Source: Desulfobacula sp. (GTDB taxonomy: Bacteria; Desulfobacterota; Desulfobacteria; Desulfobacterales; Desulfobacteraceae). From it: a DNA stretch of 63,013 bases. The stretch lies in contig JABGOU010000020.1 of the NCBI GenBank assembly GCA_018645325.1, forward strand, positions 1-63,013, written 5' to 3'. The first letter of the stretch is position 1; the number at the start of each line of letters is the position of its first letter. The position numbers and the translations under genes were made by a program. The notes beneath the pieces were generated by a model. That model was not told the origin of the DNA. It ran no database searches and saw nothing but the letters and a program-made list of their open reading frames with translations. Of this stretch, positions 51,283 to 60,707 are shown one piece after another.

Positions 51283-52062
51283 GTGACCATTGATTTTTTC
51301 TGTGACCTCCACATGCATTCAAACTATTCAGACGGCAAAAGCAATATTGAAGATCTGGCAAGATCAGCAATTGAAAAAGGATTGACAACCATCGCCATTA
51401 CAGACCATATGCCGCTTCCCTTTAATCCTTGGTATAGCGTGGACATGGATAAAATCGGATCCTACAGGGATGAAATCCACAGGGTACAAAAAACTTACAG
51501 GCACAAGTTGATTATTCTTAAAGGTCTTGAAATTGAATATGTGCCCCAGCTCTCAGACTGGATAAAGTCCATTGTTGATCTGGGCTGGGATTATCTGATA
51601 GCATCGGTCCACGCCATTATTCTTGACAATACACCATACCTGATCAATGAAAATGAAGAAGAATTCAATAAAACCCTGAACATCGTCTTTAAAGGGGATA
51701 TCAGGGCCTTTTGCCGCCAATACTATCATTTAGTTCAGCAGGCAGCAAGTACAGGCTGGTGTAATAGTGTCGGTCACCTGGACGTGATAAAAAAATATAA
51801 TTATTCCAGCCGGTATTTTGATGAACAAAGCCTCTGGTATGAGGAACTGATTTACGAAACCCTGGATGTAATCAAAGCCCATAAGTTAAAAATGGAAATA
51901 AATACGGCAGGATTTATTCATCCTGTGGGCGAAGCATATCCAAGTCCCTGGATTATAAAGGCTGCCATAAAAAGAGGTATCCCCATTGTCATGGGGTCTG
52001 ACTCCCATTCGCCTGAAACCCTGGGTCAGTATTTTGAACAGGGGCGGGCTCTGGTTTATTAA
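51283..52062 (+). CDS. PHP domain phosphoesterase (histidinol-phosphatase-like)
   Basis: A 259-residue PHP-fold protein. Metal-binding residues appear in 'DLHMHSNYSDGK' (HxH), 'IAITDHMPLP', 'GLEIEYVP', 'LIASVHAI', 'SVGHLDVIKKY' and 'VMGSDSHSPETLGQ'. It likely hydrolyses a phosphate monoester; the YcdX/HisK subfamily cannot be fixed. The start is GTG 51283, with GGAAATATT shortly upstream. Its 3' end overlaps the convergent aminotransferase stop by 4 bases. Confidence 0.87.
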   Translation: MTIDFFCDLHMHSNYSDGKSNIEDLARSAIEKGLTTIAITDHMPLPFNPWYSVDMDKIGSYRDEIHRVQKTYRHKLIILKGLEIEYVPQLSDWIKSIVDLGWDYLIASVHAIILDNTPYLINENEEEFNKTLNIVFKGDIRAFCRQYYHLVQQAASTGWCNSVGHLDVIKKYNYSSRYFDEQSLWYEELIYETLDVIKAHKLKMEINTAGFIHPVGEAYPSPWIIKAAIKRGIPIVMGSDSHSPETLGQYFEQGRALVY

Positions 52063-53252
52063 ATCACGGTTGCAATACTTTTAGCAAGGTATGAAATTTT
52101 ATTTTTACTAAGCCCGGCTATATTAATGCGCCCATCATCAAGGCCATATACGGCATAGTCTTTTCGCAGTATTTCCATTTGGCGAGGTGTTCCGGGCAAG
52201 ATTGAAAACAGACCTGAATTTTTTGCAATAAAATCATATTTTTTTGTTTGAGTTTCATTTTGAAGCGCCAAAGCCAGTTTCTGTCTTAACCCGGCAATGC
52301 GTTTTTTCATGGCAGACAACTCTTCCAGCCACATGATTTTTAATTGGGGTGTCAGCATTATGTGCCTGACAATTTCAGACCCGTTTTGAGGTGCTACCCA
52401 GTGACAGGGTCTGGCCAGGGCAGCCAATTGAGTTTGTGCAATGTTTATCTCTTGTTCATTGGTACCCATTAGGAATGCACAACCCACACGATCATTATAT
52501 AATCCAAAATTTTTTGAACAACTAAAACTGACTGCCAGATGATTGACTTTTTCTGCCATAATAATTAACCCTTTGGCATCTTCTTTGATGCCGCTCCCAA
52601 GGCCCTGATAGGCAGTATCAATAATGGGGAAAAAACCTCTTTTTTGAGCAATATCAGCAATTTTACGCCAATCAGCTTCATAAAGGCTTAACCCTGTGGG
52701 ATTGTGGCAGCTGCCATGAAGTAAAACAGCATCTTTCGGTCCTAAGGAATCAAGCGCCGACATTAGAGAATCGGTTTTTAATTTGTTTGTTTCCCGGTTT
52801 AAAAAGGGGTATTCTTTTAGTTTTAATCCAATAGACTTAATAGTTGGTCCATGGTTTGCATAAGTGGGATCACTTACCCAGATAGTCATATGAGGTTGTG
52901 CTTTTTTAATAAGATTTAAAATCAGGCTTAAGGCACTGCTGCCTCCAGGAGTTTGAATGCCTCGAATAAATTTGCTTTTAATTTTTTTTTGAAATGCAAA
53001 TTCTTGAATAAGTCCTACAAATGTTGGATCACCTAAAGGCCCTACATAGCTTTTAGTCGTCCGATTAACAGCTAAATATTTCTCTGCCTCCCGCACGGCT
53101 CTCATTATTGGAGTATGTCCTGAATCATCACGATATACCCCCACTGTCAAATCAACTTTTTCAGCTCGGTGGTCTTCTGATGCCTGGATCATTAAAGGTA
53201 CAATTTCATCCGGCTGTGGTAAAGGTAAGTTAGCAAACATGTTCTGCCTCAA
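52059..53252 (-). CDS. Aspartate/aromatic amino acid aminotransferase (class I)
   Basis: A 397-residue PLP enzyme of the AspC/TyrB type ('LPLPQPDEIVPLMIQASED', 'KVDLTVGVYRDDSGHTPIM', 'LHGSCHNPTGLSL', PLP lysine in 'VSFSCSKNFGLYNDRVGCAF', and C-terminal 'DDGRINIAGLSKNKISY'). Residue patterns are more divergent than those of E. coli AspC, so substrate range is uncertain. Met 5 (MFANLPLP) at 53240 is an alternative start. It is convergent with the PHP gene and in line with the upstream alpha/beta hydrolase. Confidence 0.92.
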   Translation of the reverse strand: MRQNMFANLPLPQPDEIVPLMIQASEDHRAEKVDLTVGVYRDDSGHTPIMRAVREAEKYLAVNRTTKSYVGPLGDPTFVGLIQEFAFQKKIKSKFIRGIQTPGGSSALSLILNLIKKAQPHMTIWVSDPTYANHGPTIKSIGLKLKEYPFLNRETNKLKTDSLMSALDSLGPKDAVLLHGSCHNPTGLSLYEADWRKIADIAQKRGFFPIIDTAYQGLGSGIKEDAKGLIIMAEKVNHLAVSFSCSKNFGLYNDRVGCAFLMGTNEQEINIAQTQLAALARPCHWVAPQNGSEIVRHIMLTPQLKIMWLEELSAMKKRIAGLRQKLALALQNETQTKKYDFIAKNSGLFSILPGTPRQMEILRKDYAVYGLDDGRINIAGLSKNKISYLAKSIATVI

Positions 53253-53300
53253 TCGCTGTTTTGGTTTAAATTTTATGGCAATATTTATGTTTCAATATTA

Positions 53301-54134
53301 TCAGATCTGTTTTTTGGGGTTATTATGTTTCATTAAAAAATCAAAAACAATAGTATTAAATTCGTCTGGATTGTCCCTGTGCATTCCATGGGAAGCTTTT
53401 GATATGATTATTTTTTTAAAATTACAAAGCCTGCTTTCAAGTGCAGTATGCATCATACCGTAAAGACAAGGACTTTTTTCCCCTGTTAAAAGCAGTACGG
53501 GCATGTCGATATTCATGGCATCTTTTACAGTAAAAAGGGCTTTTCCATCTAAAATAAGGCTTTTCAAAGATAATGCATTTTCCCTACGAATCTGCTTGCC
53601 TATTTCAGGAAGTTTTTTCCAAGTGTCTTTATTGCTGACAGCATCTGTGAAAAGTTCCAACCCTTTATCCAAATCACCTTTTTCTATATGGTCAACAGCC
53701 TCAATAATAAAGGTGTTTCGTTTTTTTAATTCCACAAGAACCTTTGACAATTTTGGAAGTAAAGCATCCAAAGGAGCGGGATCAGCAAGAACAACAGATT
53801 GAAAAAGATCAGGATGCCCGGCAGCCAGGATGAGTGCAAGGGCACCACCACGCGAATGCCCGACCAGGTGAACAGGACCTTTTTTTAAATCTTTTATAAA
53901 GCTTAAAAGATCATCAGCATGTTGCAAAATAACTGCTAAATTCTTTTCTCTTTCTAAAGGTTTGGGATACATATTAGGCAGGCTTACGGCAATCGTTTGA
54001 AAGTTTTTGCTGAAACTTTGAATTTGTAAAGCCCAGGAACGATAGTCACTTAAAGATCCGTGAATGAATACCAAAGGCGTTCCCTTTCCACGTTCTATAA
54101 ACTCTATTTTATTGCTGTTTGCCGACATATTCAT
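53301..54134 (-). CDS. Alpha/beta hydrolase
   Basis: A 277-residue alpha/beta-fold hydrolase. The oxyanion segment 'TPLVFIHGSLSDYRSWALQ', nucleophile elbow 'LVGHSRGGALALILA' (Ser), Asp in 'LLTGEKSPC'-adjacent region, and catalytic His in 'KASHGMHRDNPDEF' are seen. No signal peptide is seen. The substrate is unknown. It lies 48 bases upstream of the aminotransferase gene on the same strand. Confidence 0.9.
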   Translation of the reverse strand: MNMSANSNKIEFIERGKGTPLVFIHGSLSDYRSWALQIQSFSKNFQTIAVSLPNMYPKPLEREKNLAVILQHADDLLSFIKDLKKGPVHLVGHSRGGALALILAAGHPDLFQSVVLADPAPLDALLPKLSKVLVELKKRNTFIIEAVDHIEKGDLDKGLELFTDAVSNKDTWKKLPEIGKQIRRENALSLKSLILDGKALFTVKDAMNIDMPVLLLTGEKSPCLYGMMHTALESRLCNFKKIIISKASHGMHRDNPDEFNTIVFDFLMKHNNPKKQI

Positions 54135-54293
54135 CCGTTAACATGAAAAAATCTATTTTGGACACAATGATGCTGTTTATTACCTATTCTCAAGGCCATT
54201 GCCTCCATTCCCGAAAATTTGAGGCAATAATGAAAAAATGCTCCGGAATTATATAAAAGGTTTTTAATAAAAGCAATCCGGAAAAATATGGTT

Positions 54294-54395
54294 TTATGCA
54301 AACTTGTGCCGGGTTTCCTGCCTGATTAAATATAATCCGCTGCTGATAATAAATAAAATACCGATAAGGGTTGCGGGGGTTTTATCGAACACTTC
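54294..54395 (-). pseudogene. C-terminal fragment of an EamA/DMT transporter
   Basis: The minus strand reads 'KTPATLIGILFIISSGLYLI' followed by 'RQETRHKFA' and stop, the typical last helix and basic tail of EamA transporters. Everything upstream of about 54395 is replaced by another fragment. The N-terminal half of a similar protein is at 60911. Confidence 0.5.
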
Positions 54396-54547
54396 CAGGC
54401 ATTGCAGGAGGTTCTTTTGCCTGGGCACTGTTTGGCACCAAAGTGTATCAATGGATGATAAAATGGCAATTAACAAACATTCAGAACAAGGTCACGGCCG
54501 GCATCCTCTTTTTTGCCGGGGAAATACTTGCTATCAGTAAAAAATAA
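54395..54547 (+). pseudogene. C-terminal fragment of a LysE-type translocator
   Basis: In the plus-strand frame from about 54395 the text reads 'GIAGGSFAWALFGTKVYQWM', then 'VTAGILFFAGEILAISKK' and TAA, like the last two helices of RhtB/LysE exporters. There is no start or upstream part, and it abuts the reversed DMT fragment. Confidence 0.45.
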
Positions 54548-54581
54548 ATTCTTAGATAATAAAAATTGAAATGATTTAATT

Positions 54582-54881
54582 TTACATTTTTAAAATCATA
54601 AACACATATTCACCATCATTAAAATCAATGGTCAGGTTTGCCCCCCTGCCCTCTGCATATCTTATCCAGAAAGGTTTTTTGTTTTGCCCACACTCATAAT
54701 CAGGATAAGACTCTCCTGTCTTTCCCTTTTTCCAGGAAAGAATCATTGGGTTATCACATTTTTCAAGGGCCGTGTCTTTTGCAATTTGTCTGGCCTGCAA
54801 AAAATCAAAATCCGGGCTATCTATATTTAAATTTACGAGTTCTTCTTTCTGATTTTTAGTTATCGTAAATATTTGTCCCAT
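54582..54881 (-). CDS. AF1514-like small conserved protein
   Basis: A 99-residue protein. The C-terminal pattern 'WIRYAEGRGANLTIDFNDGEYVFMIL' resembles the AF_1514/DUF5619 family ('Y-A-x-x-x-G-G-x-L-x-[IV]-D-[VF]-N-D-G-x-Y-V-F'). The N-terminal half contains 'QIAKDTALEKC' and 'MILSWKKGK'. The function of the family is unknown. A ribosome site (AGGAGGTTAACCC on the minus strand) precedes the ATG at 54881. Confidence 0.75.
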   Translation of the reverse strand: MGQIFTITKNQKEELVNLNIDSPDFDFLQARQIAKDTALEKCDNPMILSWKKGKTGESYPDYECGQNKKPFWIRYAEGRGANLTIDFNDGEYVFMILKM

Positions 54882-55126
54882 GGGTTAACCTCCTTTATTT
54901 ATCATCAATAAGGGTATGCTTAAATTATAAGGCCTGATTTGTAATTGACAATAATCTGCTATTTTATTTGAATAGTTTATACCAAATGTGATAAATATGT
55001 TCTGTTCAAACTATATTGAGATATCTCATACCGTTTGACTTAAGCCTTCAAATTTATGAATTATTTTTTGGCGATTGCCATACGGAATATGGAAAAAAAA
55101 TTGCTGACTTAGTTTAAGGTGAAAAC

Positions 55127-55573
55127 ATGAAGAATGAAAGTTTGATTTTATCCTGTTCAAAGTGCAATGCAAAAAACAGAATTCCCGTGTCAAGGTTGGA
55201 TGAGGCTCCAAAATGCGGTAAATGTGCAAGCCTGCTGCCTGTTGAAAGTTTAAGCCGGCCTGTAAATGTGAGTGATCAAACCTTTGATGGAGAGGTGCTT
55301 AAATCAACACTTCCCGTTTTAGTGGATTGCTGGGCGCCATGGTGTGGTCCCTGCCGAGCTGTTGGACCGATTTTAGATCAGCTTGCTAAAAAATACAGAG
55401 CCAGACTGAAAATTGCAAAACTCAATCTGGATGAGAATCCCCTAATCGGATCAAGATATTCCATTACAAGTGTTCCTACCATGTTTTTAGTTAAAAAAGG
55501 TAAGATTTTAGATACGATTGTTGGTGCACTTGGCAGGGAAGAATTGGAATACCGGATCAAAGGGATGCTTTAG
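55127..55573 (+). CDS. trxC: Thioredoxin with N-terminal zinc ribbon (Trx2/TrxC type)
   Basis: A 148-residue protein. The N-terminal ribbon uses two CxxC pairs ('LSCSKCNAKNRIP', 'PKCGKCASLLP'). The thioredoxin fold has the WCGPC active site in 'DCWAPWCGPCRAVGP' and cis-Pro in 'SITSVPTMFLV'. This layout is that of E. coli Trx2. It reduces disulfides in the cytoplasm and is often linked to oxidative stress. The start ATG 55127 follows TAAGGTGAAAAC. Confidence 0.93.
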   Translation: MKNESLILSCSKCNAKNRIPVSRLDEAPKCGKCASLLPVESLSRPVNVSDQTFDGEVLKSTLPVLVDCWAPWCGPCRAVGPILDQLAKKYRARLKIAKLNLDENPLIGSRYSITSVPTMFLVKKGKILDTIVGALGREELEYRIKGML

Positions 55574-55952
55574 AATAAAAAAACAATCTTTAAATTCACC
55601 GGGATAATAAAAATCGCCCAAATTATCAGAAAGTTTTTCTTCTATTTCAAGTGTCTTTGCTTTTTCTTTTGCCTTTTTTACAAGATAACTCTCAAGGGCT
55701 TCTCGACTCTGTTCTTTTGATATTTGATAATTGGAAATGATATCACCTCAATATATGATTGATTATATATTAACATTGTTATAGTTTCGCCATCTTGCTT
55801 TCAGATCTAACAAACCAGAACAAGTGCGTCAATAGGTAATAGTACCTATAATTTATTGAAAAAATAGGGGTTTTTACCTATTTACACCAATGGTTTTTTA
55901 TGATTTTAGCCCGCCGGAACTGACTGGATCAATCTGTCAATTAGGCGACTTA
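55574..55952. other. Intergenic gap with a possible minus-strand ORF lacking ATG
   Basis: On the minus strand an ORF from ATT 55738 (after GAGGTGA seven bases upstream) reads ISNYQISKEQSREALESYLV, continues Lys/Glu-rich, and runs to 55508, overlapping trxC antisense. It may be a small gene with a rare start or a gene remnant. The rest is AT-rich and featureless. Confidence 0.3.
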
Positions 55953-56939
55953 TTAAAATATGTAAGTCGTCCCCACACTGTTCAATATGAAATTTTCAGG
56001 CATTTCCTGGGCAAATCGATTTATAGCATTCCATCCGGTACAGTGCATGGGTATAATATAATCGGGGTCAACTTCTTTCATTTCACTGATTGTGGGTTCT
56101 ATAAGTTTTTCGTTTTTCCCTGAAAGATGAAAACCACCCATAACTGCATGAACATCGTTGATTCCAGATACCTTTTGGAGATGTTTGACTGTGTTAATGA
56201 TCCCAGCATGGGAGCACCCTCCGATAACCACCAGTCCTTTTCCTTTTATATTTACGGCGATCCCTTGATCGTCATGAAAGGGATCAGGTATCCAGCTATC
56301 ATCAATTTTTGCCTCAGCACCAGGCATACCTTTTTCAAAATCGGTTTGTCTCTCCACATTACCTGACAGCAGTATAAGATCAGATGCAATGCTTGTAGGA
56401 CCATCGATTCTTTGCAATTCAGCACCAGCCTTTATCACAGCTTCTTCGTCCATAGCAGGAAGGTCAACTTTGAACTCAGGCATGACTTCAAAACGGCGGG
56501 GAACAAATGCACCATCATGCAGGAATACGGGGAGATCTTTTTTAGCTTCATCAAAAAATTCCAGCAAACCACCGCAATGGTCAAAATGTCCATGACTTAG
56601 AATGACGGCTTCTATATCCTCAAATTTTGCACTTACCTCTCCCATCAATACAGCCTTGCTGGATGCAAAAGTTTTAGCGTTATGGAGGAGACAAGATCCA
56701 GAAATACCTGTGTCAAAAAGCAATGTATGGGTATCCGAACCGGAATGAACTTTAAGGAGGTATGATAATCCTGGCTCTGACATGGGCGCACCTGGTGGCA
56801 GGATTTTGAGCCGTTTAACCATATCAGTATCAGAAAGGAAAAGATCGGAATAATTATCAACAAGCACTATGATTTCGGCTTTATCAACTTCTCTTAATAT
56901 CATTTTTCCCAAATTATCCCCCTTTGAATAGTTGGGCAT
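55953..56939 (-). CDS. MBL-fold metallo-hydrolase
   Basis: A 328-residue metallo-beta-lactamase-fold protein. The metal motif HxHxDH is visible as 'VILSHGHFDHCGGL'; further ligands lie in 'GGCSHAGIINTV' and 'IPMHCTGWNAI'. The family resembles the archaeal/bacterial 7,8-dihydropterin-6-methyl-aminobenzene-phosphate synthase-like (MptB/RFA-P-related) MBL proteins, though that activity is not certain. The ATG at 56939 (MPNYSKGDNL) may be preceded by the true start; an internal ATG at 56903 is possible. Confidence 0.85.
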   Translation of the reverse strand: MPNYSKGDNLGKMILREVDKAEIIVLVDNYSDLFLSDTDMVKRLKILPPGAPMSEPGLSYLLKVHSGSDTHTLLFDTGISGSCLLHNAKTFASSKAVLMGEVSAKFEDIEAVILSHGHFDHCGGLLEFFDEAKKDLPVFLHDGAFVPRRFEVMPEFKVDLPAMDEEAVIKAGAELQRIDGPTSIASDLILLSGNVERQTDFEKGMPGAEAKIDDSWIPDPFHDDQGIAVNIKGKGLVVIGGCSHAGIINTVKHLQKVSGINDVHAVMGGFHLSGKNEKLIEPTISEMKEVDPDYIIPMHCTGWNAINRFAQEMPENFILNSVGTTYIF

Positions 56940-57187
56940 AGATTGAAAGATGTTTTGTTATACAAAGGTTATTTTGAAAATACAATATACTTGTTTTATA
57001 ACTTAAAAAGACCCCTTTTTTCTTTATTGCTTAGGATAAATCAAAATACACAATGCTATTCATTTATCAAGTCTTAATCATAAAAAAAAAATAGTTAATA
57101 TCTTGATAATATAGTATTTATAGTATAGTAAGAAAAATTATTTGCTATTCAGTATGTTAGTTGTTGTATCAATTTGGAGACTGTTAT

Positions 57188-57914
57188 ATGCCGTTATCTA
57201 TTAAAGAGTATTTGGAAAGAGGCCCCGCAACATCCGAAATTAACGGCTTTTAGTCGCAATAGTTCATCTCATGTAATAGTTAAGTTTTCTCCTATAGGAG
57301 ATAATGCAATTGCTATACGATGGCGTGATGTCCTAATAACTGAATATCATGCTACCAAAGCTATTCATGCTAAAAATTATCCTGCTGCCGAAACCAGACT
57401 TTTTGAAATGGATGGTAGACTCTTTTTGGAAGCTCAACGGTTTGATAGATCTGGCGAATATGGAAGAATGTCTATGATTTCCCTTCAATCTATTGATGCA
57501 GAGTTTACAGGGACAGGAAGTGGTTGGCCAATAGTTTTGGATGCATTCTTGGAAAAAGGATTGGTTAGCTGGCAGCATGTTTTCGATGCAGAAATCTTAT
57601 GGTGTTTTGGCCTTCTGATTAATAATACGGACATGCATTTAGGTAATTTGAATTTGGCCATAGAAAAGAATGTATTCAGGTTGCTACCGTTATATGATAT
57701 GTGTTCCATGGGTTTTGCACCAAAGAGCGGAGGAGAAATTTCTCCTTATAAGTTTGTTCCCTTCGAACCTAAAAGAGTCAATATTAGAGGAGACATGATT
57801 GAACTAATAAAAGAAATGGCTCATGATTTTTGGGATAGAGTTGTAAAAGATGAAAGAATTTCAGATGAATTCAAAAGTTATTTAGAACGTGGCAACCCTA
57901 TTGATTTGATGTAA
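57188..57914 (+). pseudogene. HipA-like kinase gene with N-terminal deletion
   Basis: ATG 57188 opens MPLSIKEYLERGPATS, like the N-terminal HTH of HTH-HipA fusions ('x-L-L-x-R-G-P-A-T-S'). Within about 15 bases the match switches frame to HipA kinase text, 'PKLTAFSRNSSSHVIVKFSP', 'EYHATKAIHAKNYPAAETRL', 'FLEAQRFDRSGEYGRMSMI', 'LINNTDMHLGNLNL' (catalytic HxxN-like segment) and 'LPLYDMCSMGFAP'. The kinase domain's first third, including part of the ATP-binding loop, is missing. Probably inactive; no hipB-like antitoxin is adjacent. Confidence 0.7.
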
Positions 57915-58152
57915 ATAAAGGATGTATTGCTTTTAAAACCAAATCATAATCATTCGAGAACAATTGGATGATACTTTAAGCCGCTTTTCAAGTAATGAAC
58001 AGGCTTATGCACACTATGAATTTGGAAGCTCAGGGACTTTCATCTAAAAATACTAAAAAGCATTTAATAATATGCTGGAAGAAACAATCGATTCACCTTC
58101 TATGTTGTGGGAGAAGGACAAATAAAAATTAAAAAATAGTGATAAGATTACA
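57915..58152. other. Spacer between HipA remnant and MFS gene
   Basis: About 240 bp. Short protein-like debris is possible ('SNEQAYAHYEFGSS'-like frame), but there is no intact gene or structured element. Confidence 0.3.
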
Positions 58153-59343
58153 ATGACATCATCCAAAATAAAAAGTAAAGAAACGATAAACCGATTTCAG
58201 ATATTGGTTCTGTTTTTTTTAACTGGTATCTTTTTTATTAATTTTACCATTCGGATTATTGTTTCCCCATTATTGCCGACCATATCGCTGGACATGGGGT
58301 TAACTCATGATCAGGGAGGTTCTCTTTTTTTAATATCTGCCTCAGGTTATTTTATTGCATTATTATGCTCAGGGTTTGTTTCGTCTAAAATCGGTCATAA
58401 AAAGACCATTGCATTTTCAGCAATAGCTGCAGGAATCGCTTTTATTCTTACAGGGTTGAGCCAGGGACTGATAGGCATGAGGACCGGGCTGTTCTGTGTG
58501 GGAATGGCATCTGCCTTATACCTGCCGTCAGGCATGGCCATGCTGACATCATCCATTGATCAGGGCAATTGGGGGAAAGCCATTGGCATTCATGAACTGG
58601 CCCCGAACCTGAGCTTTTTATTATCTCCTTTGATCTGTGAAGTCTTTTTGCTGACGCTTCCCTGGAGAGGTGTCTTTTTTATAATCGGTGGAGTTTCAAT
58701 CGTCCTGGGGTTCTCTTTTTTCAGGTTTTCCAGTGTAAATGATTTTTTTGGAGAATCGCCCACCTTAACCGCATTTTTACCCCTCGCGGGTAAGCGATCT
58801 TTCTGGATTATGGTGGTTTTGTTCACCCTTGGAGTTGGCGGAACTTTGGGCGTGTATTCCATGCTGCCCTTGTTTCTTGTTGATATACACGGCATCCCCC
58901 AGGCCCAGGCCAATTCTTTGATTACAATGTCCAGAATTTTAACTTTACCCATGCCGCTTTTTATCGGGTGGGTGTCCGACCGGGTCGGCCTGAAACCAAC
59001 CCTGTCTGCTGTTCTTTTTTTAACCGGGCTTACAACACTGCTGGTTGGGGTCATGGAAGGGCAATTGATCAAGATGGCAATTTTTTGTCAGCCATTGATG
59101 GCCGTTTGCTTTTTCACTCCTGCATTTGCAGCATTGTCTCAAATCGGATCAAAGAAAATACAGAATATTGCGATTTCTTTCACCATTCCGATTGCCTTTT
59201 TTCTTGGAGGCGGAGTTGTTCCGAATTTGATTGGAATTATGGGGGACCATGGTTTTTTCTCTATGGGATTCATTATTTTCGGAAGCCTGAGTTGTCTGGG
59301 ATCTTTTATCCCTTTATTTCTCAAGTTTCATCAAGACAATTGA
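58153..59343 (+). CDS. Major facilitator superfamily transporter
   Basis: A 396-residue membrane protein with 12 predicted helices and the MFS loop signature after TM2 ('GFVSSKIGHKKTIAFSAI') and after TM8 ('GWVSDRVGLKPTLSAVLF'). The N-terminal start 'FLTGIFFINFTIRIIVSPLLP' resembles nitrate/oxalate and nucleoside-type carriers as well as drug exporters; the substrate is not assignable. It is followed by a small conserved ORF 59 bases later. Confidence 0.92.
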   Translation: MTSSKIKSKETINRFQILVLFFLTGIFFINFTIRIIVSPLLPTISLDMGLTHDQGGSLFLISASGYFIALLCSGFVSSKIGHKKTIAFSAIAAGIAFILTGLSQGLIGMRTGLFCVGMASALYLPSGMAMLTSSIDQGNWGKAIGIHELAPNLSFLLSPLICEVFLLTLPWRGVFFIIGGVSIVLGFSFFRFSSVNDFFGESPTLTAFLPLAGKRSFWIMVVLFTLGVGGTLGVYSMLPLFLVDIHGIPQAQANSLITMSRILTLPMPLFIGWVSDRVGLKPTLSAVLFLTGLTTLLVGVMEGQLIKMAIFCQPLMAVCFFTPAFAALSQIGSKKIQNIAISFTIPIAFFLGGGVVPNLIGIMGDHGFFSMGFIIFGSLSCLGSFIPLFLKFHQDN

Positions 59344-59402
59344 GCCTTTTGTTCATGGTTAAAAATTATATCCCTTTTGACTTTTTTTAGAGGCATTAAC
59401 CT

Positions 59403-59636
59403 ATGGCTATTTTTGACAAAACCGGATTTATCAGGAAACAAGAAGTTGCTTTAGCCAAAAAACTGCTTGTCTGGAAATATGAAAAATCCGGCACTATTTT
59501 ACCCGATGAAAAAATATTATCGACACATGCTGAAAAAATTGTGAATGGCGCTCATATTATTGCACAAGAAAGCGGAAACAATATATTGGACATTATTAAA
59601 GAAAATGTAAAAAATATAAAAAACTTAATGAAATAA
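59403..59636 (+). CDS. Small conserved hypothetical protein
   Basis: A 77-residue, Lys/Glu/Ile-rich mainly helical protein: 'MAIFDKTGFIRKQEVALAKK', 'LLVWKYEKSGTILPDEKIL' and 'AEKIVNGAHIIAQESGNNIL'. The ribosome site is weak (TTAGAGGCATT before CTATGG). No domain is recognised. It sits between the MFS gene and repeat copy 2. Confidence 0.65.
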   Translation: MAIFDKTGFIRKQEVALAKKLLVWKYEKSGTILPDEKILSTHAEKIVNGAHIIAQESGNNILDIIKENVKNIKNLMK

Positions 59637-59647
59637 TATTTGTAATT

Positions 59648-59770
59648 GTTCAGCACTTTAAAAAAAATTATCCCCAAAGCCCTGTCTGATGGATATTTGC
59701 AGGAGATTAAGCGTTAAGCATCGAAACAAATATCCATCAGACAGGGTGAGTTCAAGCGCAAGAGCTGAAC
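59648..59770. repeat. Nested palindromic repeat, copy 2
   Basis: A copy of the element at 10481-10604. Inner arms CCCTGTCTGATGGATATTT (59680-59698) and complement (59728-59746) are identical to copy 1; outer arms GTTCAGC (59648-59654) and GCTGAAC (59764-59770) are perfect here. The loop keeps GCAGGAG(A/G)TTAAGCGTT. It again lies between convergent genes (small ORF and glycosyltransferase). Confidence 0.9.
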
Positions 59771-59819
59771 AATTAATAATATTTTTCTTAAAATAGTAAT
59801 TTAAAATCTCAATAATTTT

Positions 59820-60707
59820 TTAGCGGTAAAGTTTAATAAATCTGCCAAAAGTGATTTCATCACTCCATTCACGCCTTACATATTCATAGGCGTTCATATT
59901 CAACTTATTTTCTCTGACAAGCTTTTTAAGAGCCTGAACGGCTTCTTCATTATTTTGGACAAATATAGTATGAGACCACTGCATATTACGAATGACATAT
60001 CTTCCCTGGGCCATGGCTTCCAATGCCATTTTACCTGTGGCATCATGATCCGTTAATCTTAAATAAACCTTGCTTTCCTTAATGAGCCGGGTGATGGTAT
60101 GCTTGTCCACGCGGCCCAGGTATTGCAGATTGTGAACAGGCTTACGCCCTTTGCCGTCATGGCCAACAATTTTAAATTCCCATCCAGGGGAAGCTTGAGC
60201 AATAAATTCTACATCATCAATATGGTAAAAGTTTTCATTGACTTGGTTTACATAAGCAAGAACCCTGTTTTGCACAGGAAAAGGCTGTAAATCAAATATT
60301 AAATTAGGTACAGGATTTGGCAGCACTTTTGCTTTTATCCCCATATCAGCGAGTTCCGTTTGCAGATTTGGAGAATCGCAGAATGTTTTATTTGCCAGCT
60401 TTGAACACCACCAGGGTTTTATGCCAAATTTTTTGGCTCGCAGTACATCACTTCCCATATAGTGAATATAAGCTTTTTTAAATCGCAGAAGGATATAAAG
60501 GAATTCTTTTTGATCATAATGACCCCACATGTAATGTACAATATCATGCTGATCAATGAGCCTCATTTTTTCCTTCATCGACATTTTCCACCAATCATAA
60601 TAGTCAATAGTAGTGAAATGATATTCTTTGATACGCCCGGCAATCAGGTGTATCCAAAAATTGAGACCGACAAGTAGGATTTGTTTATTTTTATTTGAAA
60701 AAAACAA
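59820..60707 (-). CDS. Glycosyltransferase, GT-B fold (group 1-like)
   Basis: A 295-residue protein. The C-terminal Rossmann half has the group-1 pattern: 'WEFKIVGHDGKGRKPVHNL', 'YLGRVDKHTITRLIKESKVYL' and 'DATGKMALEAMAQGRYVIRN' (E-A-M-A-x-G with the EX7E region). The N-terminal half contains 'HDIVHYMWGHYDQKEFL' and 'YIHYMGSDVLRAKKFGIKPW'. It probably transfers a sugar in surface polysaccharide synthesis. It lies alone and its C-terminus is near the repeat. Confidence 0.82.
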   Translation of the reverse strand: MFFSNKNKQILLVGLNFWIHLIAGRIKEYHFTTIDYYDWWKMSMKEKMRLIDQHDIVHYMWGHYDQKEFLYILLRFKKAYIHYMGSDVLRAKKFGIKPWWCSKLANKTFCDSPNLQTELADMGIKAKVLPNPVPNLIFDLQPFPVQNRVLAYVNQVNENFYHIDDVEFIAQASPGWEFKIVGHDGKGRKPVHNLQYLGRVDKHTITRLIKESKVYLRLTDHDATGKMALEAMAQGRYVIRNMQWSHTIFVQNNEEAVQALKKLVRENKLNMNAYEYVRREWSDEITFGRFIKLYR

